A DNA stretch of 64,000 nucleotides from Desulfosarcina alkanivorans (lineage in GTDB: Bacteria; Desulfobacterota; Desulfobacteria; Desulfobacterales; Desulfosarcinaceae): assembly GCF_009688945.1 (NCBI RefSeq), contig NZ_AP021874.1, forward strand, positions 6,634,001-6,698,000, read 5' to 3'. Under the pieces are notes generated by a model, which was not told the DNA's origin, ran no database searches, and worked only from the letters and a program-made list of their open reading frames with translations. Within the stretch, counting starts at the first letter, position 1; each line of letters opens with the position of its first letter. This document shows positions 7,722 through 16,812 of this stretch, piece after piece. A program made the translations under genes and the position numbers.

Positions 7722-8501
7722 TCAGGCCGAAATCCCTTTGAGAACCCGTTCGATATAGTTTTGCGTCTCCCGGTATGGAACGTTTCCGTTGTACTTTTCT
7801 ACGGTTCCCGGCCCGGCATTGTAGGCGGCCAGGGCCAGTTTGACATCCCCGCCGAAGCGATCCATCATCCGCCGCAGATAGCCGGCGCCGCCGTCGATAT
7901 TCTGCCGGACATCAAAGGGGTCGTCCACCCCGAGTTCTTTCGCCGTCCCCGGCATGAGCTGCATCAGCCCCTGGGCGCCGGCCGGTGACACGGCATCCAC
8001 CCGGAAGCTGGATTCGGCCTGTATTACGCTTTCAATCAGTTTGGCCGGAAGGTTGTATTTTCTGGCCGCGTCTTTGATGCTGTCGGCGATCAGTGCCCGG
8101 CTGTCCGTTTGGGGAGGGCCGCCGGCGTCGGCCTCAACCCCGCCGCCGTCGGATGCCGAATCTGAAATGACGTGCTTTCCTCTTGACGCCGCAACCGCAT
8201 CGCCGAACCCCTTCGGGCCGCCGGGGCGGGGGGAACCGTTCATAAGGGTCGATTTCTGGAAGAATCGGGCTGTGGCAGGCGGGACGGCCTGGCGTCGATA
8301 GTCCGAGAGGGTCAGCCCGGCTGGTTTTCCCGTCGAGCCCACGGCGTTCTCTGGAACAGGCGATATCGCCGCTGCAAGATTCTCTGAAAAAACCGGATCG
8401 GGGCCGGTTTTTGCCGGGATGGATGATCTGCGGGCCGCCGTGGTGGCCGGCTTGATTCCCGCATTTCGCAGATACGCATCGATGGTCATATGGGTTTTCA
8501 T
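7722..8501 (-). CDS. Lytic transglycosylase, SLT domain
   Basis: Peptidoglycan-cleaving lytic transglycosylase (GH23-like). The C-terminal 115 residues hold the SLT fold: AKLIESVIQAESSFRVDAVS with the catalytic Glu in QAES, GAQGLMQLMPGTAKELG, and LALAAYNAGPGTVEKYNG. The N-terminal 140 residues are low-complexity and Pro/Ser/Gly-rich with no clear signal peptide, as in flagellar or phage-type muramidases that are exported otherwise. The ATG at 8501 is preferred over 8543 because AGGAACGG precedes it. It stands alone, with divergent or convergent neighbours. Confidence 0.88.
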   Translation of the reverse strand: MKTHMTIDAYLRNAGIKPATTAARRSSIPAKTGPDPVFSENLAAAISPVPENAVGSTGKPAGLTLSDYRRQAVPPATARFFQKSTLMNGSPRPGGPKGFGDAVAASRGKHVISDSASDGGGVEADAGGPPQTDSRALIADSIKDAARKYNLPAKLIESVIQAESSFRVDAVSPAGAQGLMQLMPGTAKELGVDDPFDVRQNIDGGAGYLRRMMDRFGGDVKLALAAYNAGPGTVEKYNGNVPYRETQNYIERVLKGISA

Positions 8502-8887
8502 GATCGTTCCGTTCCTGTTGACATTGCCTGCAGTCAGATTCAATTTTCATACCAGCACCGGGAAGGCCCAATGGGTAGAAAAAACAGGGGGCTTGGCAAT
8601 GATCGCGCCGGCGGCATCGCTGCATCCGTCAATTCCACCGGGTCAGGAGACAAAACCATGACACCCGACGCCTGCGACTATGAATCCGGACCCATTTTGC
8701 GGGGGCAATGAAGCTGACGCCAGTTCTGGAAGCGTGTGGTAAATTATCGCTGCTCAGTTCTTCCGGATGTCAGCGACGCTTACCTCTTTCGTGGTAAGGT
8801 GATGGGGCCGTTGACGCCGCTTTTCGTTTTCCGCAGGGTTGATTTCCATGAATTGACATCGAACGCTGTTGCTCTCTGGAAAAAGGT
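8502..8887. other. Intergenic, no gene seen
   Basis: About 390 bases between the transglycosylase start and the terminator of the DUF4382 operon. Short open frames here lack ribosome binding sites and protein-like composition. Nothing else identified. Confidence 0.5.
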
Positions 8888-8922
8888 GTGCCGGGCAGGA
8901 TCGGGGCGTTCCTGCCCGGCAC
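8888..8922 (-). terminator. Intrinsic terminator of DUF6502-DUF5666-DUF4382 operon
   Basis: Perfect 13-bp stem (GTGCCGGGCAGGA with TCCTGCCCGGCAC), 9-nt loop; on the minus strand it is followed by CCTTTTTCC. It lies 23 nt past the stop of the last gene. Confidence 0.85.
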
Positions 8923-8944
8923 CGCTTACCCCAAATTGAAAGGG

Positions 8945-10213
8945 CTAATCGGAAAAGTTGAAGTTCAACGTATACGCCGCTTCCGTGTCGCCGGCATCAA
9001 AACCGACCACTGTTTGAGGGGCCAGTCCATCGCTGGTGGCCGTGACATCATAGCTGCCTGAAGGAAGCTCGATTCCGTATGTATACCGGAATGCGCCATC
9101 TGCAGGGGTGTAGACGGTCTCTGATGAGTCCTCATCGTCGGTGGTCCGGACATAGGCGGTTTCGACCGGGACCGGAAAACAGTCGCCGATCTGACGGCTG
9201 AAGCTGACGGTCACCACAGGCGCTTCTTCCGGGAAGGATTCCTCATCATCGTCAACAGGCGCCGTCCCGGTAACGGTCCCCGTTACTGTCACCACTCCAG
9301 TGGGTGAAAGGATAAAATCCGTATCGGGGTAGGTCTGGTCGGCCTCCACCGTCAGGGTGGTGCAGCCGGGGGCAAACCCATCTGCCGTGGCCACGATCCG
9401 GTACTCCCTGGCATCCAGCGCAACATCACCGCCCAGGTCCAGGTAGAGCATATAGTTGCCGTCTTCACCGGTCGGCGAACTCATGGCCTCGTTCCAGTTG
9501 CCCTCCGCATCTTCATACCAGGCGGTGACCGTTGCACCGGGCAGGGGGGCCGCTGTCAGACCATCCGTGGCCACCATCCCGGACACAACGGCCCGGTTGC
9601 GGGTGCCGATGACCTTGATGGTCGGTTTCAACAGGTATTTGCCACTGTTTCCGGCCTTGACCACACTGCGCGCCACATCGAAATCCAGGATCAGTTCGGT
9701 GGTCAGACGCGCCACGATGTCGAAGGGATGAACCAGCTTGATGCCGGTCTGGTACCCACTGGGGACCTTCATCTCGTGCGCTGCGCCTTCCTCGTCGATC
9801 AGGTATTGGGGGTATGGGTGCTCCGCCAAATCGTCCGGCTGATCGTCAAGCAGCAGTCGCATCTGGTTGTATGTCCCGGCTTCAAGATCCTTTTGCCCCA
9901 ACGTTGCCATGACGCCGTTGACCAGTTCAAGGAGGTTGTAGGTCTGTCCGGGCGCGGCGATGGTATTCCATTGACACGCACAATCATCCTCCTCCTCGTC
10001 CTGGTCGCACAGGCCCGTTTGCATGCAGACCTGAACTTCCTTGATGGTCACATATACCGCCTGATAGGACCCTCCGGGCGCATCCACCATGGTGAGGCTC
10101 AATGTTCCCGAACTGCTTTCCGTCGACGCGCTGCCTGATCCGCCGCTGCAGGACCACAAGAATAAGATAAGTATCCCCAGGATCATGCATGCGGTTGTTC
10201 TGGATTTTTTCAT
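8945..10213 (-). CDS. DUF4382 lipoprotein
   Basis: 422-residue predicted lipoprotein. The signal peptide reads MILGILILFLWSCSGG with lipobox L-W-S-C, so it should be anchored in the membrane by its Cys. The next ~160 residues match DUF4382 (GTLSLTMVDAPGGSYQAVYV, LLELVNGVMATLGQKDLEAG, YNQMRLLLDD). The rest is beta-rich with two or three carboxypeptidase-regulatory-like repeats (TVTAWYEDAEGNW, GYMLYLDL-like segments, YTYGIELPSGSYDVTATSDG). A D/E run (DQDEEEDD) could bind cations. The start at 10213 has AAAGGAG 7 nt upstream; the 52-residue longer frame is rejected. Last gene of a three-gene operon; function unknown. Confidence 0.85.
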   Translation of the reverse strand: MKKSRTTACMILGILILFLWSCSGGSGSASTESSSGTLSLTMVDAPGGSYQAVYVTIKEVQVCMQTGLCDQDEEEDDCACQWNTIAAPGQTYNLLELVNGVMATLGQKDLEAGTYNQMRLLLDDQPDDLAEHPYPQYLIDEEGAAHEMKVPSGYQTGIKLVHPFDIVARLTTELILDFDVARSVVKAGNSGKYLLKPTIKVIGTRNRAVVSGMVATDGLTAAPLPGATVTAWYEDAEGNWNEAMSSPTGEDGNYMLYLDLGGDVALDAREYRIVATADGFAPGCTTLTVEADQTYPDTDFILSPTGVVTVTGTVTGTAPVDDDEESFPEEAPVVTVSFSRQIGDCFPVPVETAYVRTTDDEDSSETVYTPADGAFRYTYGIELPSGSYDVTATSDGLAPQTVVGFDAGDTEAAYTLNFNFSD

Positions 10214-10262
10214 TGTCGCTCTCCTTTGTGATTGTTTAATATGATCTAAACCTTCAACCCGT

Positions 10263-11723
10263 CTATTCCGTTGGTTCTGAACCCATGGTGATCGTTTCCC
10301 AGACCACCGAATTGCCGGCAAGCAGTTCTCCCCTGACCGCCACCGGGTCATTTTCCTGTAACCGGGCAAAAAAGACCTCTTTGGTTACCGACATCTCGTC
10401 AGCGGCAAAGAATCCGTCATCAGGGATCTCATCCGTATCGATGGCCACACCGTTGATGGTAAGGACCGGATCGTTGATTGACGTGACGCTGCCGCGAAGA
10501 AAAATTTTATTCTGAACCTCCGGTAACCCGAAGATCCGGGTCGCCGTTATTGTCCGATGATCTGTCGGCCACCCTTTGATCACCAGGTGGTCCCCCGCAT
10601 TCAATTGCTGGAAACTGTCGGTTGAACCGGAGTACCGTGTGAGAGCATTGACCTGGAGGGTCAGCCCGTCCAACCCGGCAAGCGTCAGCGTGTTCCCGGA
10701 CGGGTCTTTTTCGGCCAGGTGCGATTCCGCCCTGAAAACCTGGTTGAACGCTATCTTCTCTGCGAAGACGACACCTGCTGAATAGTTGCCCTCCACTTCC
10801 AACCCGACCCCGGCCAGCAGATCCTCGCTGTCTCCTCCGGCAAACTCGGTCGCAGGTGAAATTTCAACCGGAATTCCTTCCAACTGAAACCGGTTTTGAT
10901 CCAGAGCAGCACTGATAATGCTTTCAATCTCCATGTAATCCGTTTCGATTTCTCCCAAACGTCCGTAATTGCCTATGGCGATAGCGATGAAGACGGCACC
11001 GTTATCCGCCATCTGGCCGGTAACGGTGACCATGCTCCCGTCTGCCATACCGGACGGCAGCCCCTGCCCGTTTTCCACTTGGCGGTAATCGATTTCCTGA
11101 TCGTTAATTTGGAACGTCCGGTTGACCGGATTCAGTGTGCTGACCGGGCCGGTGATGGTGAAAATGACACCCGGAGCGGCCGCATCGGCCAAGTGGAGCA
11201 GAAAGGTGGCCTGTATTTGATTGACCTCGTTAAAGAAGCCTGAAACCTCTGCAAGATTTTCCGTGGTCAGTGCATCGATGCTCAGATTGTTGAGTACGGT
11301 TCGGTCGTCAACGATCACCCGTTGTCCCAGAATCGTCAGAACCAAAGTTGAATCATCAATGGTATCAATTGCTTGAACGGGTCCAACCAGTAACGGATCA
11401 TAATACACCCTGTCGGCGTTGCCGTTGCCGTCGGGGGTCAGTCGCCCGATGACCCGCACGACCCTTCCCGGATCCAGATTGTCGATGACGGCCTGATCGC
11501 CGCTTCCTTGAAATCGGTCGCCCACATAAACCCCGGCCTCACTGGTATCGAACCTGACGCCGTTGACCCAGACGCTGCCAATGGCGGTTACCGAACCGGT
11601 GCTGACAACACCGGTTCCTCCAATACCTCCCCCGTCCGCAATTTCGCCGCCGCCGCCGCAGGATGCGGCGGTCAGGAGGAAAAATAACACCGTAAGATGA
11701 AGCATATTTACCGTGGGCTTCAT
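10263..11723 (-). CDS. DUF5666 lipoprotein
   Basis: 486-residue lipoprotein, signal peptide MLHLTVLFFLLTAASCGGGG with lipobox A-A-S-C followed by a flexible Gly-rich linker. The body consists of repeated DUF5666-like beta modules of about 70 residues: GSVTAIGSVWVNGVRFDTS, GPVQAIDTIDDSTLVLTILG, GPVSTLNPVNRTFQINDQE, GSVTSINDPVLTINGVAIDT, each an OB-like 'relationship between value and variable' repeat. All-beta, extracytoplasmic, no enzymatic motif. It starts 3 nt after the DUF6502 stop and ends 49 nt before the DUF4382 start, so the three are one transcript. Confidence 0.83.
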   Translation of the reverse strand: MKPTVNMLHLTVLFFLLTAASCGGGGEIADGGGIGGTGVVSTGSVTAIGSVWVNGVRFDTSEAGVYVGDRFQGSGDQAVIDNLDPGRVVRVIGRLTPDGNGNADRVYYDPLLVGPVQAIDTIDDSTLVLTILGQRVIVDDRTVLNNLSIDALTTENLAEVSGFFNEVNQIQATFLLHLADAAAPGVIFTITGPVSTLNPVNRTFQINDQEIDYRQVENGQGLPSGMADGSMVTVTGQMADNGAVFIAIAIGNYGRLGEIETDYMEIESIISAALDQNRFQLEGIPVEISPATEFAGGDSEDLLAGVGLEVEGNYSAGVVFAEKIAFNQVFRAESHLAEKDPSGNTLTLAGLDGLTLQVNALTRYSGSTDSFQQLNAGDHLVIKGWPTDHRTITATRIFGLPEVQNKIFLRGSVTSINDPVLTINGVAIDTDEIPDDGFFAADEMSVTKEVFFARLQENDPVAVRGELLAGNSVVWETITMGSEPTE

Positions 11724-11726
11724 GGC

Positions 11727-12554
11727 TTATCCGTCCTTATCGCTGTGTGGGCGCTGAAAGTAATAGATGCCCAATCCGGCGCAATGTCTGCCGACGCCCT
11801 GCACCTCCGGATTGGAATCCCGGTCGTTTCGTGCCAGCCATCCGTCAAGTTTCTCCAGGAGATGTTGGGCTGATTCCGCAGCCATGACCTCAAAAACGGG
11901 CAACGCTGCTTCGGGCAAATTGTCATAGCTGACTTTTCTCTGGAAAACCCGTCGAGATTCGTCTGCCTGCATATTGTGGTCGATGGTCTCGATCAGGAGG
12001 CCCGCGTCCGTCCCGAGGATATGAAGATTGACAGGGTCATCAGTCGCGGAAACATAGGCGGGGCGGAGCAATTTCACGCGATGCATGTCGGTTATCTCTA
12101 CGGCGTCTGTATTGACGAGTTCATCCAGTATGGCCCGATAGGGCAGGTCGCCACTGAATTGTCGGACCAATTCCGCAAAGGAAGGCCCATCGCCCGTCAA
12201 CGGAAGTACAAGCGGCGTTCCGCTTCGATCAGTATACCGCGGTTCCCGCCGCCAGGCCGCGATGACCCTGGCGGCCCGGTTGTATCGCTCTGCAATTTCA
12301 GCGTCCGAAGGGCGGGATTTTTCCTTTACCCGTTTTACTTCCTTGCGGGATAAGCCGGTAATCACCGAAATGCGGGATATGGTCTGCTTACGGTTGTCAA
12401 GGCCGAACTCATTTGCGGCGGTATCTACATAAACCCCCTTGGCGATATCGCTGAATGTCCTGAAGGAGACGCCGTTGCGCAACAAAATGCGTACAAGGGG
12501 GCGCAATATGCGAACAACAGCCATCGTCAGTGTCTTCAGGGCAGCAGATTCCAT
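11727..12554 (-). CDS. DUF6502 family protein
   Basis: 275 residues, cytoplasmic. The N-terminal half looks like a winged-helix/HTH protein (VRILLRNGVSFRTFSDIAKG, then ISRISVITGLSRKEVKRVKE, where the second is a helix-turn-helix), and the C-terminal half carries the family signature LPVFEVMAAESAQHLLEKLD ending GVGRHCAGLGIYYFQ. It probably regulates or accompanies the two lipoproteins behind it; that is inferred from gene order only. First gene of the operon; the promoter must lie upstream of 12554. Confidence 0.8.
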   Translation of the reverse strand: MESAALKTLTMAVVRILRPLVRILLRNGVSFRTFSDIAKGVYVDTAANEFGLDNRKQTISRISVITGLSRKEVKRVKEKSRPSDAEIAERYNRAARVIAAWRREPRYTDRSGTPLVLPLTGDGPSFAELVRQFSGDLPYRAILDELVNTDAVEITDMHRVKLLRPAYVSATDDPVNLHILGTDAGLLIETIDHNMQADESRRVFQRKVSYDNLPEAALPVFEVMAAESAQHLLEKLDGWLARNDRDSNPEVQGVGRHCAGLGIYYFQRPHSDKDG

Positions 12555-13158
12555 GGCCTTTATAAGTCGGACCGGTTACGCCTGATCCCGGCGAGCGGGG
12601 GCGAGATGCAATCAGGGTATTATGTTCAGAAACGGGATTGTTTGGGAAAAAATTCCCAAATTTTTTGCGCGTTGTCAAGCCATGATGCCCTTGTAAAAAG
12701 TCGTTTTAACGACGGGTTCGTAAGAAATTGGAGATCAGGCTTGAAGATTCCTTGGAATGATGGGTGCTTACGGTACAACGCAGTGACGGGGGATGGCCCG
12801 TAACGCAGGTATTGTTTTTTTTATGAATCCGTCATGTCATCAACGGCCATCCTTTTTTTTGCCCGGGAGTCGAAAGTGGACCTCAAGCCCGGGGATGAGC
12901 TTCCTTTACTTCCGATCCGGTGGCCTGAAGGAACGTCCGGGCGGCTTGAAATGCGGCGTCTGCCGGTATCCAGCGCTCGGGGCGTCTGACCCCAATTGCC
13001 CCCCATTGCCTTGTTGTCGCCGGGGCCTGCCCATGAATAAAAGCGGTTGCCGTCGGCATGCTTTTGTGCCTATTTATCGGACGGTGCCAGGAGTCGGAGG
13101 CGCTGATTTTCGTGGCGGTGGTTCTGCCGTTGCGTGTAAAACCATAGAGAGAGCCCAC
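12555..13158. other. Intergenic, no gene seen
   Basis: About 600 bases holding the divergent start region of the DUF6502 operon. It contains an AT-rich stretch (AAAAATTCCCAAATTTTTTG near 12650) and the motif AAAAAGTCGTTTTAACGACG near 12697 that looks like a short dispersed intergenic sequence. No frame with protein-like composition. Confidence 0.45.
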
Positions 13159-13283
13159 CCATAAATGGTCAATTTGCCCGATATCTGCGTTGCGCTCAAA
13201 ATTTTATCCTCGGAATATCAACCATATGCCTGCGGTAAAATTTTTCGCGCGCCTTGATCTCGGCTAAACTGGCCTATTTCTGG
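13159..13283. repeat. 125-bp imperfect inverted repeat (REP/MITE-like)
   Basis: Left arm (13159-13209, CCATAAATGGTCAATTTGCC onward) is the imperfect reverse complement of the right arm (13231-13283, ending GGCCTATTTCTGG), with a 21-nt centre around AATATCAACCATATGCC. The arms match over about 50 bp with substitutions. It lies 24 bp upstream of murA. No transposase gene. The transcript would fold into one long hairpin. Confidence 0.65.
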
Positions 13284-13307
13284 ACGAACACTAGAGAGGC
13301 AAATTAA

Positions 13308-14579
13308 ATGACCGGTCAGGAATTCATCGAAATCGAGGGGGGAACCCCCCTTTCGGGCAGTGTCTGTGTCCAGGGATCAAAAAACGCCATCCTTCCCATG
13401 CTGGCGGCATCCCTGCTCCCCGAAAAAGGGTGCAGCGTCATCCGCAACGTACCCCCGTTGAACGATATCCTCGTCGCCTTTGAACTCATGCGTTACGTGG
13501 GTGCCAGGGTGGACTACTTCCCCAACGAAAAGGTGGTGTCCGTCGATGCGACCCACCTGACCCGGTCGGACCTTCCGGAGTCACTCACCTGCCGGCTGCG
13601 TGCCTCGGTGCTTTTCATCCCGCCGCTGCTGGCGCGGCTGGGGGAAGTACGACTGCCCAGTGTGGGCGGCTGCCCCCTGGGCGCCCGGAACCTGAACTAC
13701 CACTACCGGGGGTTTGCCCGGCTGGGGGCGCAGATCACCAGTGAAGATGATTTTGTAATCAGCGGCGAAGATTTCACCGGCACGACCATGTACCTGGATT
13801 TTCCCAGTCACACCGGCACGGAAAACCTGATGATGGCGGCCTGTTATTCGACGGGGGTGTCCGTCATCGAAAATGCCGCGTCCGATCCTGAAATAACCGA
13901 TTTTGCCAACTTCCTGATCAAAATGGGCGCCAAAATCCACGGCCTGGGCACCCGCACACTGACGGTGGAGGGCGTGCCGGCGTTGAACCCCATCGACTAT
14001 TACGCCATGAACGACCGGCTGGATGCCGGCCTGTGGATGATGGCCGCCGGTATTGCCGGGGGGAAAATCTCGATTATCGGCGTCGCTCCCGGAGATATCC
14101 GCATTCTCATCGAAAAGATGATGCAGATGGGGATCGATATTGGTATTAACGGTCACGTGCTGGACGTCTCCTCACCGGGCCGCCACCTGAAGCCGGTGAA
14201 CGTGCTGACCTGCCCCTACCCGGGGTTTGCCACGGATTTCCAGCCGGCCATCATGGCCCTGTCCTGCGTCGCCGACGGGCAAAGCTACATCCGGGAGCGC
14301 ATTTTCGACAAGCGCTTCAGCCAGGTGGCGGAGCTGAGAAAGCTGGGGGCGTCCATCGAACTGGATGAAGAGGACGGCCTGGCGATCGTCAACGGCCCCA
14401 CCACCTTCAGGGGCGCCGACACCAACCCGGACAACATCCGGGCCGCATCGTGCATTCTGCTGGCAGGACTGGCCTGCCCGGAAAAAACCATCATCCGCAA
14501 TGTCTACCAGATCGATCGGGGGCATTTCGATATCGAGAGCCGATTCCAACAGCTGGGCGCCAGGGTGGTCAGAAAATAG
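13308..14579 (+). CDS. murA: UDP-N-acetylglucosamine 1-carboxyvinyltransferase (MurA)
   Basis: Transfers enolpyruvate from PEP to UDP-GlcNAc, the first committed step of peptidoglycan synthesis, in the cytoplasm. 423 residues against 419 in E. coli. Conserved points: the Lys-Asn pair in VQGSKNAILPMLAASLL, the active-site loop Cys in VGGCPLGAR (the fosfomycin target position), the Asp in FATDFQPAIMAL, and the C-terminal YQIDRGHFDIESRFQQLGA. Some divergence (FIPPLLARLGEV) suggests a paralogue is possible. A dispersed inverted repeat sits directly upstream and may carry or disturb its promoter. Confidence 0.92.
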   Translation: MTGQEFIEIEGGTPLSGSVCVQGSKNAILPMLAASLLPEKGCSVIRNVPPLNDILVAFELMRYVGARVDYFPNEKVVSVDATHLTRSDLPESLTCRLRASVLFIPPLLARLGEVRLPSVGGCPLGARNLNYHYRGFARLGAQITSEDDFVISGEDFTGTTMYLDFPSHTGTENLMMAACYSTGVSVIENAASDPEITDFANFLIKMGAKIHGLGTRTLTVEGVPALNPIDYYAMNDRLDAGLWMMAAGIAGGKISIIGVAPGDIRILIEKMMQMGIDIGINGHVLDVSSPGRHLKPVNVLTCPYPGFATDFQPAIMALSCVADGQSYIRERIFDKRFSQVAELRKLGASIELDEEDGLAIVNGPTTFRGADTNPDNIRAASCILLAGLACPEKTIIRNVYQIDRGHFDIESRFQQLGARVVRK

Positions 14580-14654
14580 CCGCCGCCCATCCGGCAACGG
14601 CTTCCACCAGTCCGGATTCTTGATCTCACTTCGCATGCGCGGCCCGCTGCCGTC

Positions 14655-14683
14655 TTGACTTTAGCGACCGTAAATTCTAACAT
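14655..14683 (+). promoter_or_regulatory. Putative sigma-70 promoter of the thi operon
   Basis: TTGACT (14655-14660), 17-nt spacer, TAACAT (14678-14683). Transcription would begin about 14690, immediately before the TPP riboswitch. Confidence 0.6.
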
Positions 14684-14697
14684 ATCAGATTGAACAC

Positions 14698-14790
14698 GAT
14701 GCTGGGGGTGCCCCGACCGAGGGGGCTGAGATGGCGCATCGGCGCCGACCCTTTGAACCTGATGCAGATAATACTGCCGTAGGGAAGCGC
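14698..14790 (+). ncRNA. TPP riboswitch (THI element)
   Basis: Thiamine pyrophosphate-sensing aptamer in the leader of the thi operon. It shows the conserved THI-box strings in order: GGGGTGCCCC, GGGGGCTGAGATGG (CTGAGA is the pyrimidine-sensor loop), ACCCTTTGAACCTGATGCAG, ATAATACTGCCGTAGGGAAG. An intrinsic terminator follows 33 nt later, so regulation is most likely transcriptional: TPP bound gives termination. Confidence 0.97.
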
Positions 14791-14823
14791 GACAAGAAAA
14801 ACAGTTTGGGTTCTTTTTTGTCA

Positions 14824-14852
14824 GGCTTGCCTCTTGAGGCAGGCCTTTTTTT
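14824..14852 (+). terminator. Riboswitch expression-platform terminator
   Basis: GGCTTGCCTC/GAGGCAGGCC, 10 bp with one G-T pair and a 2-nt TT turn, followed by seven T. It is the OFF structure of the TPP riboswitch and at the same time the insertion landmark of the group II intron that begins three bases later. Confidence 0.88.
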
Positions 14853-14855
14853 ATG

Positions 14856-16758
14856 GTGTGCCAGGCATGACGTAATCCTATAGGGTGCAAGTCCCGAACA
14901 GGCCGTAGTGGTCGGAACTGTTAGCCGAAGGCAAGGGCGTTGTCGCGAGGCAAGGTCTGGAGGAAGCCGGAGGCAAAACTCGGACCCGACGAACAGAAAC
15001 CGGATACAAGGCCGATGCTCGCAGGGTAATCTGGCCATGGACAGAGAAGCCCGATAGCCACTCGGATGCGACATAGGTAAATCCGGCGGGAGCCGAGGGA
15101 AAGGATTCCGTCTTACCCTGGGAGATCTCCAAACGTGTCTGACGAGCAGACTACCGATGCCGTAAGGCTACGGGATGCGTTTGGAGAAGTCAGCAGAGGC
15201 CATAGTAGACCAGACCGGTTGAAGGGCCGAATCCTTTAGTCCAAGGAGCAGTCTGAGACATCTCGATGAACGTGGAGCGGCAGCAAGGTATAACAGAACA
15301 ACTGAGCCTGTTCGAGCAGGTAGGATCGGTTATACGCCCCGTCGATTTTGGAGAAGCCGGAAGCGGATCTGGAACGAGCGAGGAGCAGCAAGCGTTTGCG
15401 GCGGTGGCCCAGCAACGAGCCTTGACGCAGGACCTGATGGAACGGGTGGTCCTTCCATCCAACCTGAACGCTGCCTATCGGCGTGTGAAAGCCAACAAGG
15501 GATCAGCAGGGATCGACGGGATGACCGTCGACGACCTAAGCCCGTGGCTGAGCACCCATAAAGGGCAGTTGATCGAGCAGTTGGTCACCGGCACCTACAA
15601 GCCCTGTCAGATCAGGGGCGTGCAAATCCCCAAGCCAGCCGGTGGTATGCGACAATTGGGTATACCAACGGTGGTGGATCGGCTTGTCCAGCAGGCAATC
15701 CTGCAGGTATTGGAGCCAATTCTGGACGCGACGTTTTCACCTGCCAGCCATGGCTTTCGGCCAAGGCACAGCGCCCACACAGCACTGAAACAAGCTCAGG
15801 AGTACGTGGCCTCTGGCCATGAGGTCGTGGTGGACATGGACCTGGAGAAGTTTTTCGACCGGGTCAACCACGATGTGCTGATGGGTCGTCTATGCCGCTG
15901 GATCGGAGACAAACGGCTTCTGCGGGTTATTCGTCGGTTCCTGGAGGCGGGCATGCTGCAAGAGGGGGTAAAAATACGCCGTGTGGAAGGGACTCCGCAA
16001 GGCGGTCCCTTATCCCCGCTGTTGGCGAACCTTCTGCTTGACGATTTGGATAAGGAATTGGAACGGCGCGGCCACCGGTTCTGCCGGTATGCCGATGATT
16101 GCAACATCTACGTCCGGACAAAGCGTGCCGGAGAGCGGGTCATGCAGTCGATTACCCGCTTTCTGGAAAAGAAGCTATGTTTACGCGTGAATCAGGCCAA
16201 GAGCGCAGTGGCGCCCGTCCAGGAACGGAAGTTTCTGGGCTACAGGCTGATGCCAGGCGGCTGGCTGGGCATTGCCCCGGCCAGTCTAAAGCGAGTAAAA
16301 GATCGGATCCGACAGATCACCCGTCGGAACCGGGGTGTGAGTATGATGACGGTCATTCGGAAGTTAAATGAGTACCTGACCGGTTGGATAACATACTTTC
16401 GCTACGCGCGATGCCGGAAGTACTTAAGGCATCTGGATCAATGGCTACGGCGCAAAGTTCGGTGCTATCGTCTGAAACAACGTAAACGGCCAAAGCCGAT
16501 TGTAGACTTTTTGGTTGATCAAGGCGAGCCGGAATGGCGATCCTGGCTGTTAGCACTATCTGGAAAAGGATGGTGGCGCATGGCAGGTTCCCCGCAGGCC
16601 AACGAAGCCATGCCGATCCAATGGTTCGAAAAGGTTGGAATGATAAACCTGACCAACAGGTATTTGTTGTTAAACCGCTAAAAGAAACCGCCGGGTACGT
16701 AGCACGTATGCCCGGTGGTGTGAGAGGGGGAGGCCGTGAGGCCCCCCTCTACTCGATT
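14856..16758 (+). mobile_element. Group IIC (bacterial class C) intron with maturase
   Basis: Self-splicing retroelement of about 1.9 kb. The 5' end reads GTGTGCCAGGCATG and continues CCTATAGGGTGCAAGTCCCG and TTAGCCGAAGGCAAGGG, closely resembling the known group IIC intron of Oceanobacillus iheyensis. Domain V/VI at the 3' end: ACGTATGCCCGGTGGTGTGA, then a GGGGGAGGCC hairpin and CTACTCGATT as the terminus. Domain IV carries the reverse transcriptase. IIC introns typically insert just behind intrinsic terminators, exactly what is seen here. The 3' boundary is by analogy and could be off by one or two bases. Confidence 0.93.
15266..16681 (+). CDS. ltrA: Group II intron reverse transcriptase/maturase
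   Basis: 471 residues, intact. RT domain from about residue 60 to 330: NKGSAGIDGMTVDDL, IPTVVDRLVQQAILQVLEPI, SHGFRPRHSAHTAL, DMDLEKFFDRVNHD, GTPQGGPLSPLLAN and the catalytic YADD at residues 275-278. Domain X/maturase follows (LNEYLTGWITYFRYA). No HNH endonuclease domain at the C-terminus, which is the rule for class C introns. It would be expressed only when transcription passes the riboswitch terminator, unless the intron has its own promoter. Confidence 0.96.
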   Translation: MNVERQQGITEQLSLFEQVGSVIRPVDFGEAGSGSGTSEEQQAFAAVAQQRALTQDLMERVVLPSNLNAAYRRVKANKGSAGIDGMTVDDLSPWLSTHKGQLIEQLVTGTYKPCQIRGVQIPKPAGGMRQLGIPTVVDRLVQQAILQVLEPILDATFSPASHGFRPRHSAHTALKQAQEYVASGHEVVVDMDLEKFFDRVNHDVLMGRLCRWIGDKRLLRVIRRFLEAGMLQEGVKIRRVEGTPQGGPLSPLLANLLLDDLDKELERRGHRFCRYADDCNIYVRTKRAGERVMQSITRFLEKKLCLRVNQAKSAVAPVQERKFLGYRLMPGGWLGIAPASLKRVKDRIRQITRRNRGVSMMTVIRKLNEYLTGWITYFRYARCRKYLRHLDQWLRRKVRCYRLKQRKRPKPIVDFLVDQGEPEWRSWLLALSGKGWWRMAGSPQANEAMPIQWFEKVGMINLTNRYLLLNR

Positions 16759-16812
16759 GGTCAGTTGCCATTAGGAGCCAAAATACAGGGCAACGGCAGC
16801 GTGGAGGAGACA

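Noticed and set aside
12606..12803. 65-codon plus-strand ORF
   Set aside because: Random-looking composition, no ribosome binding site, lies in an intergenic region with repeats.
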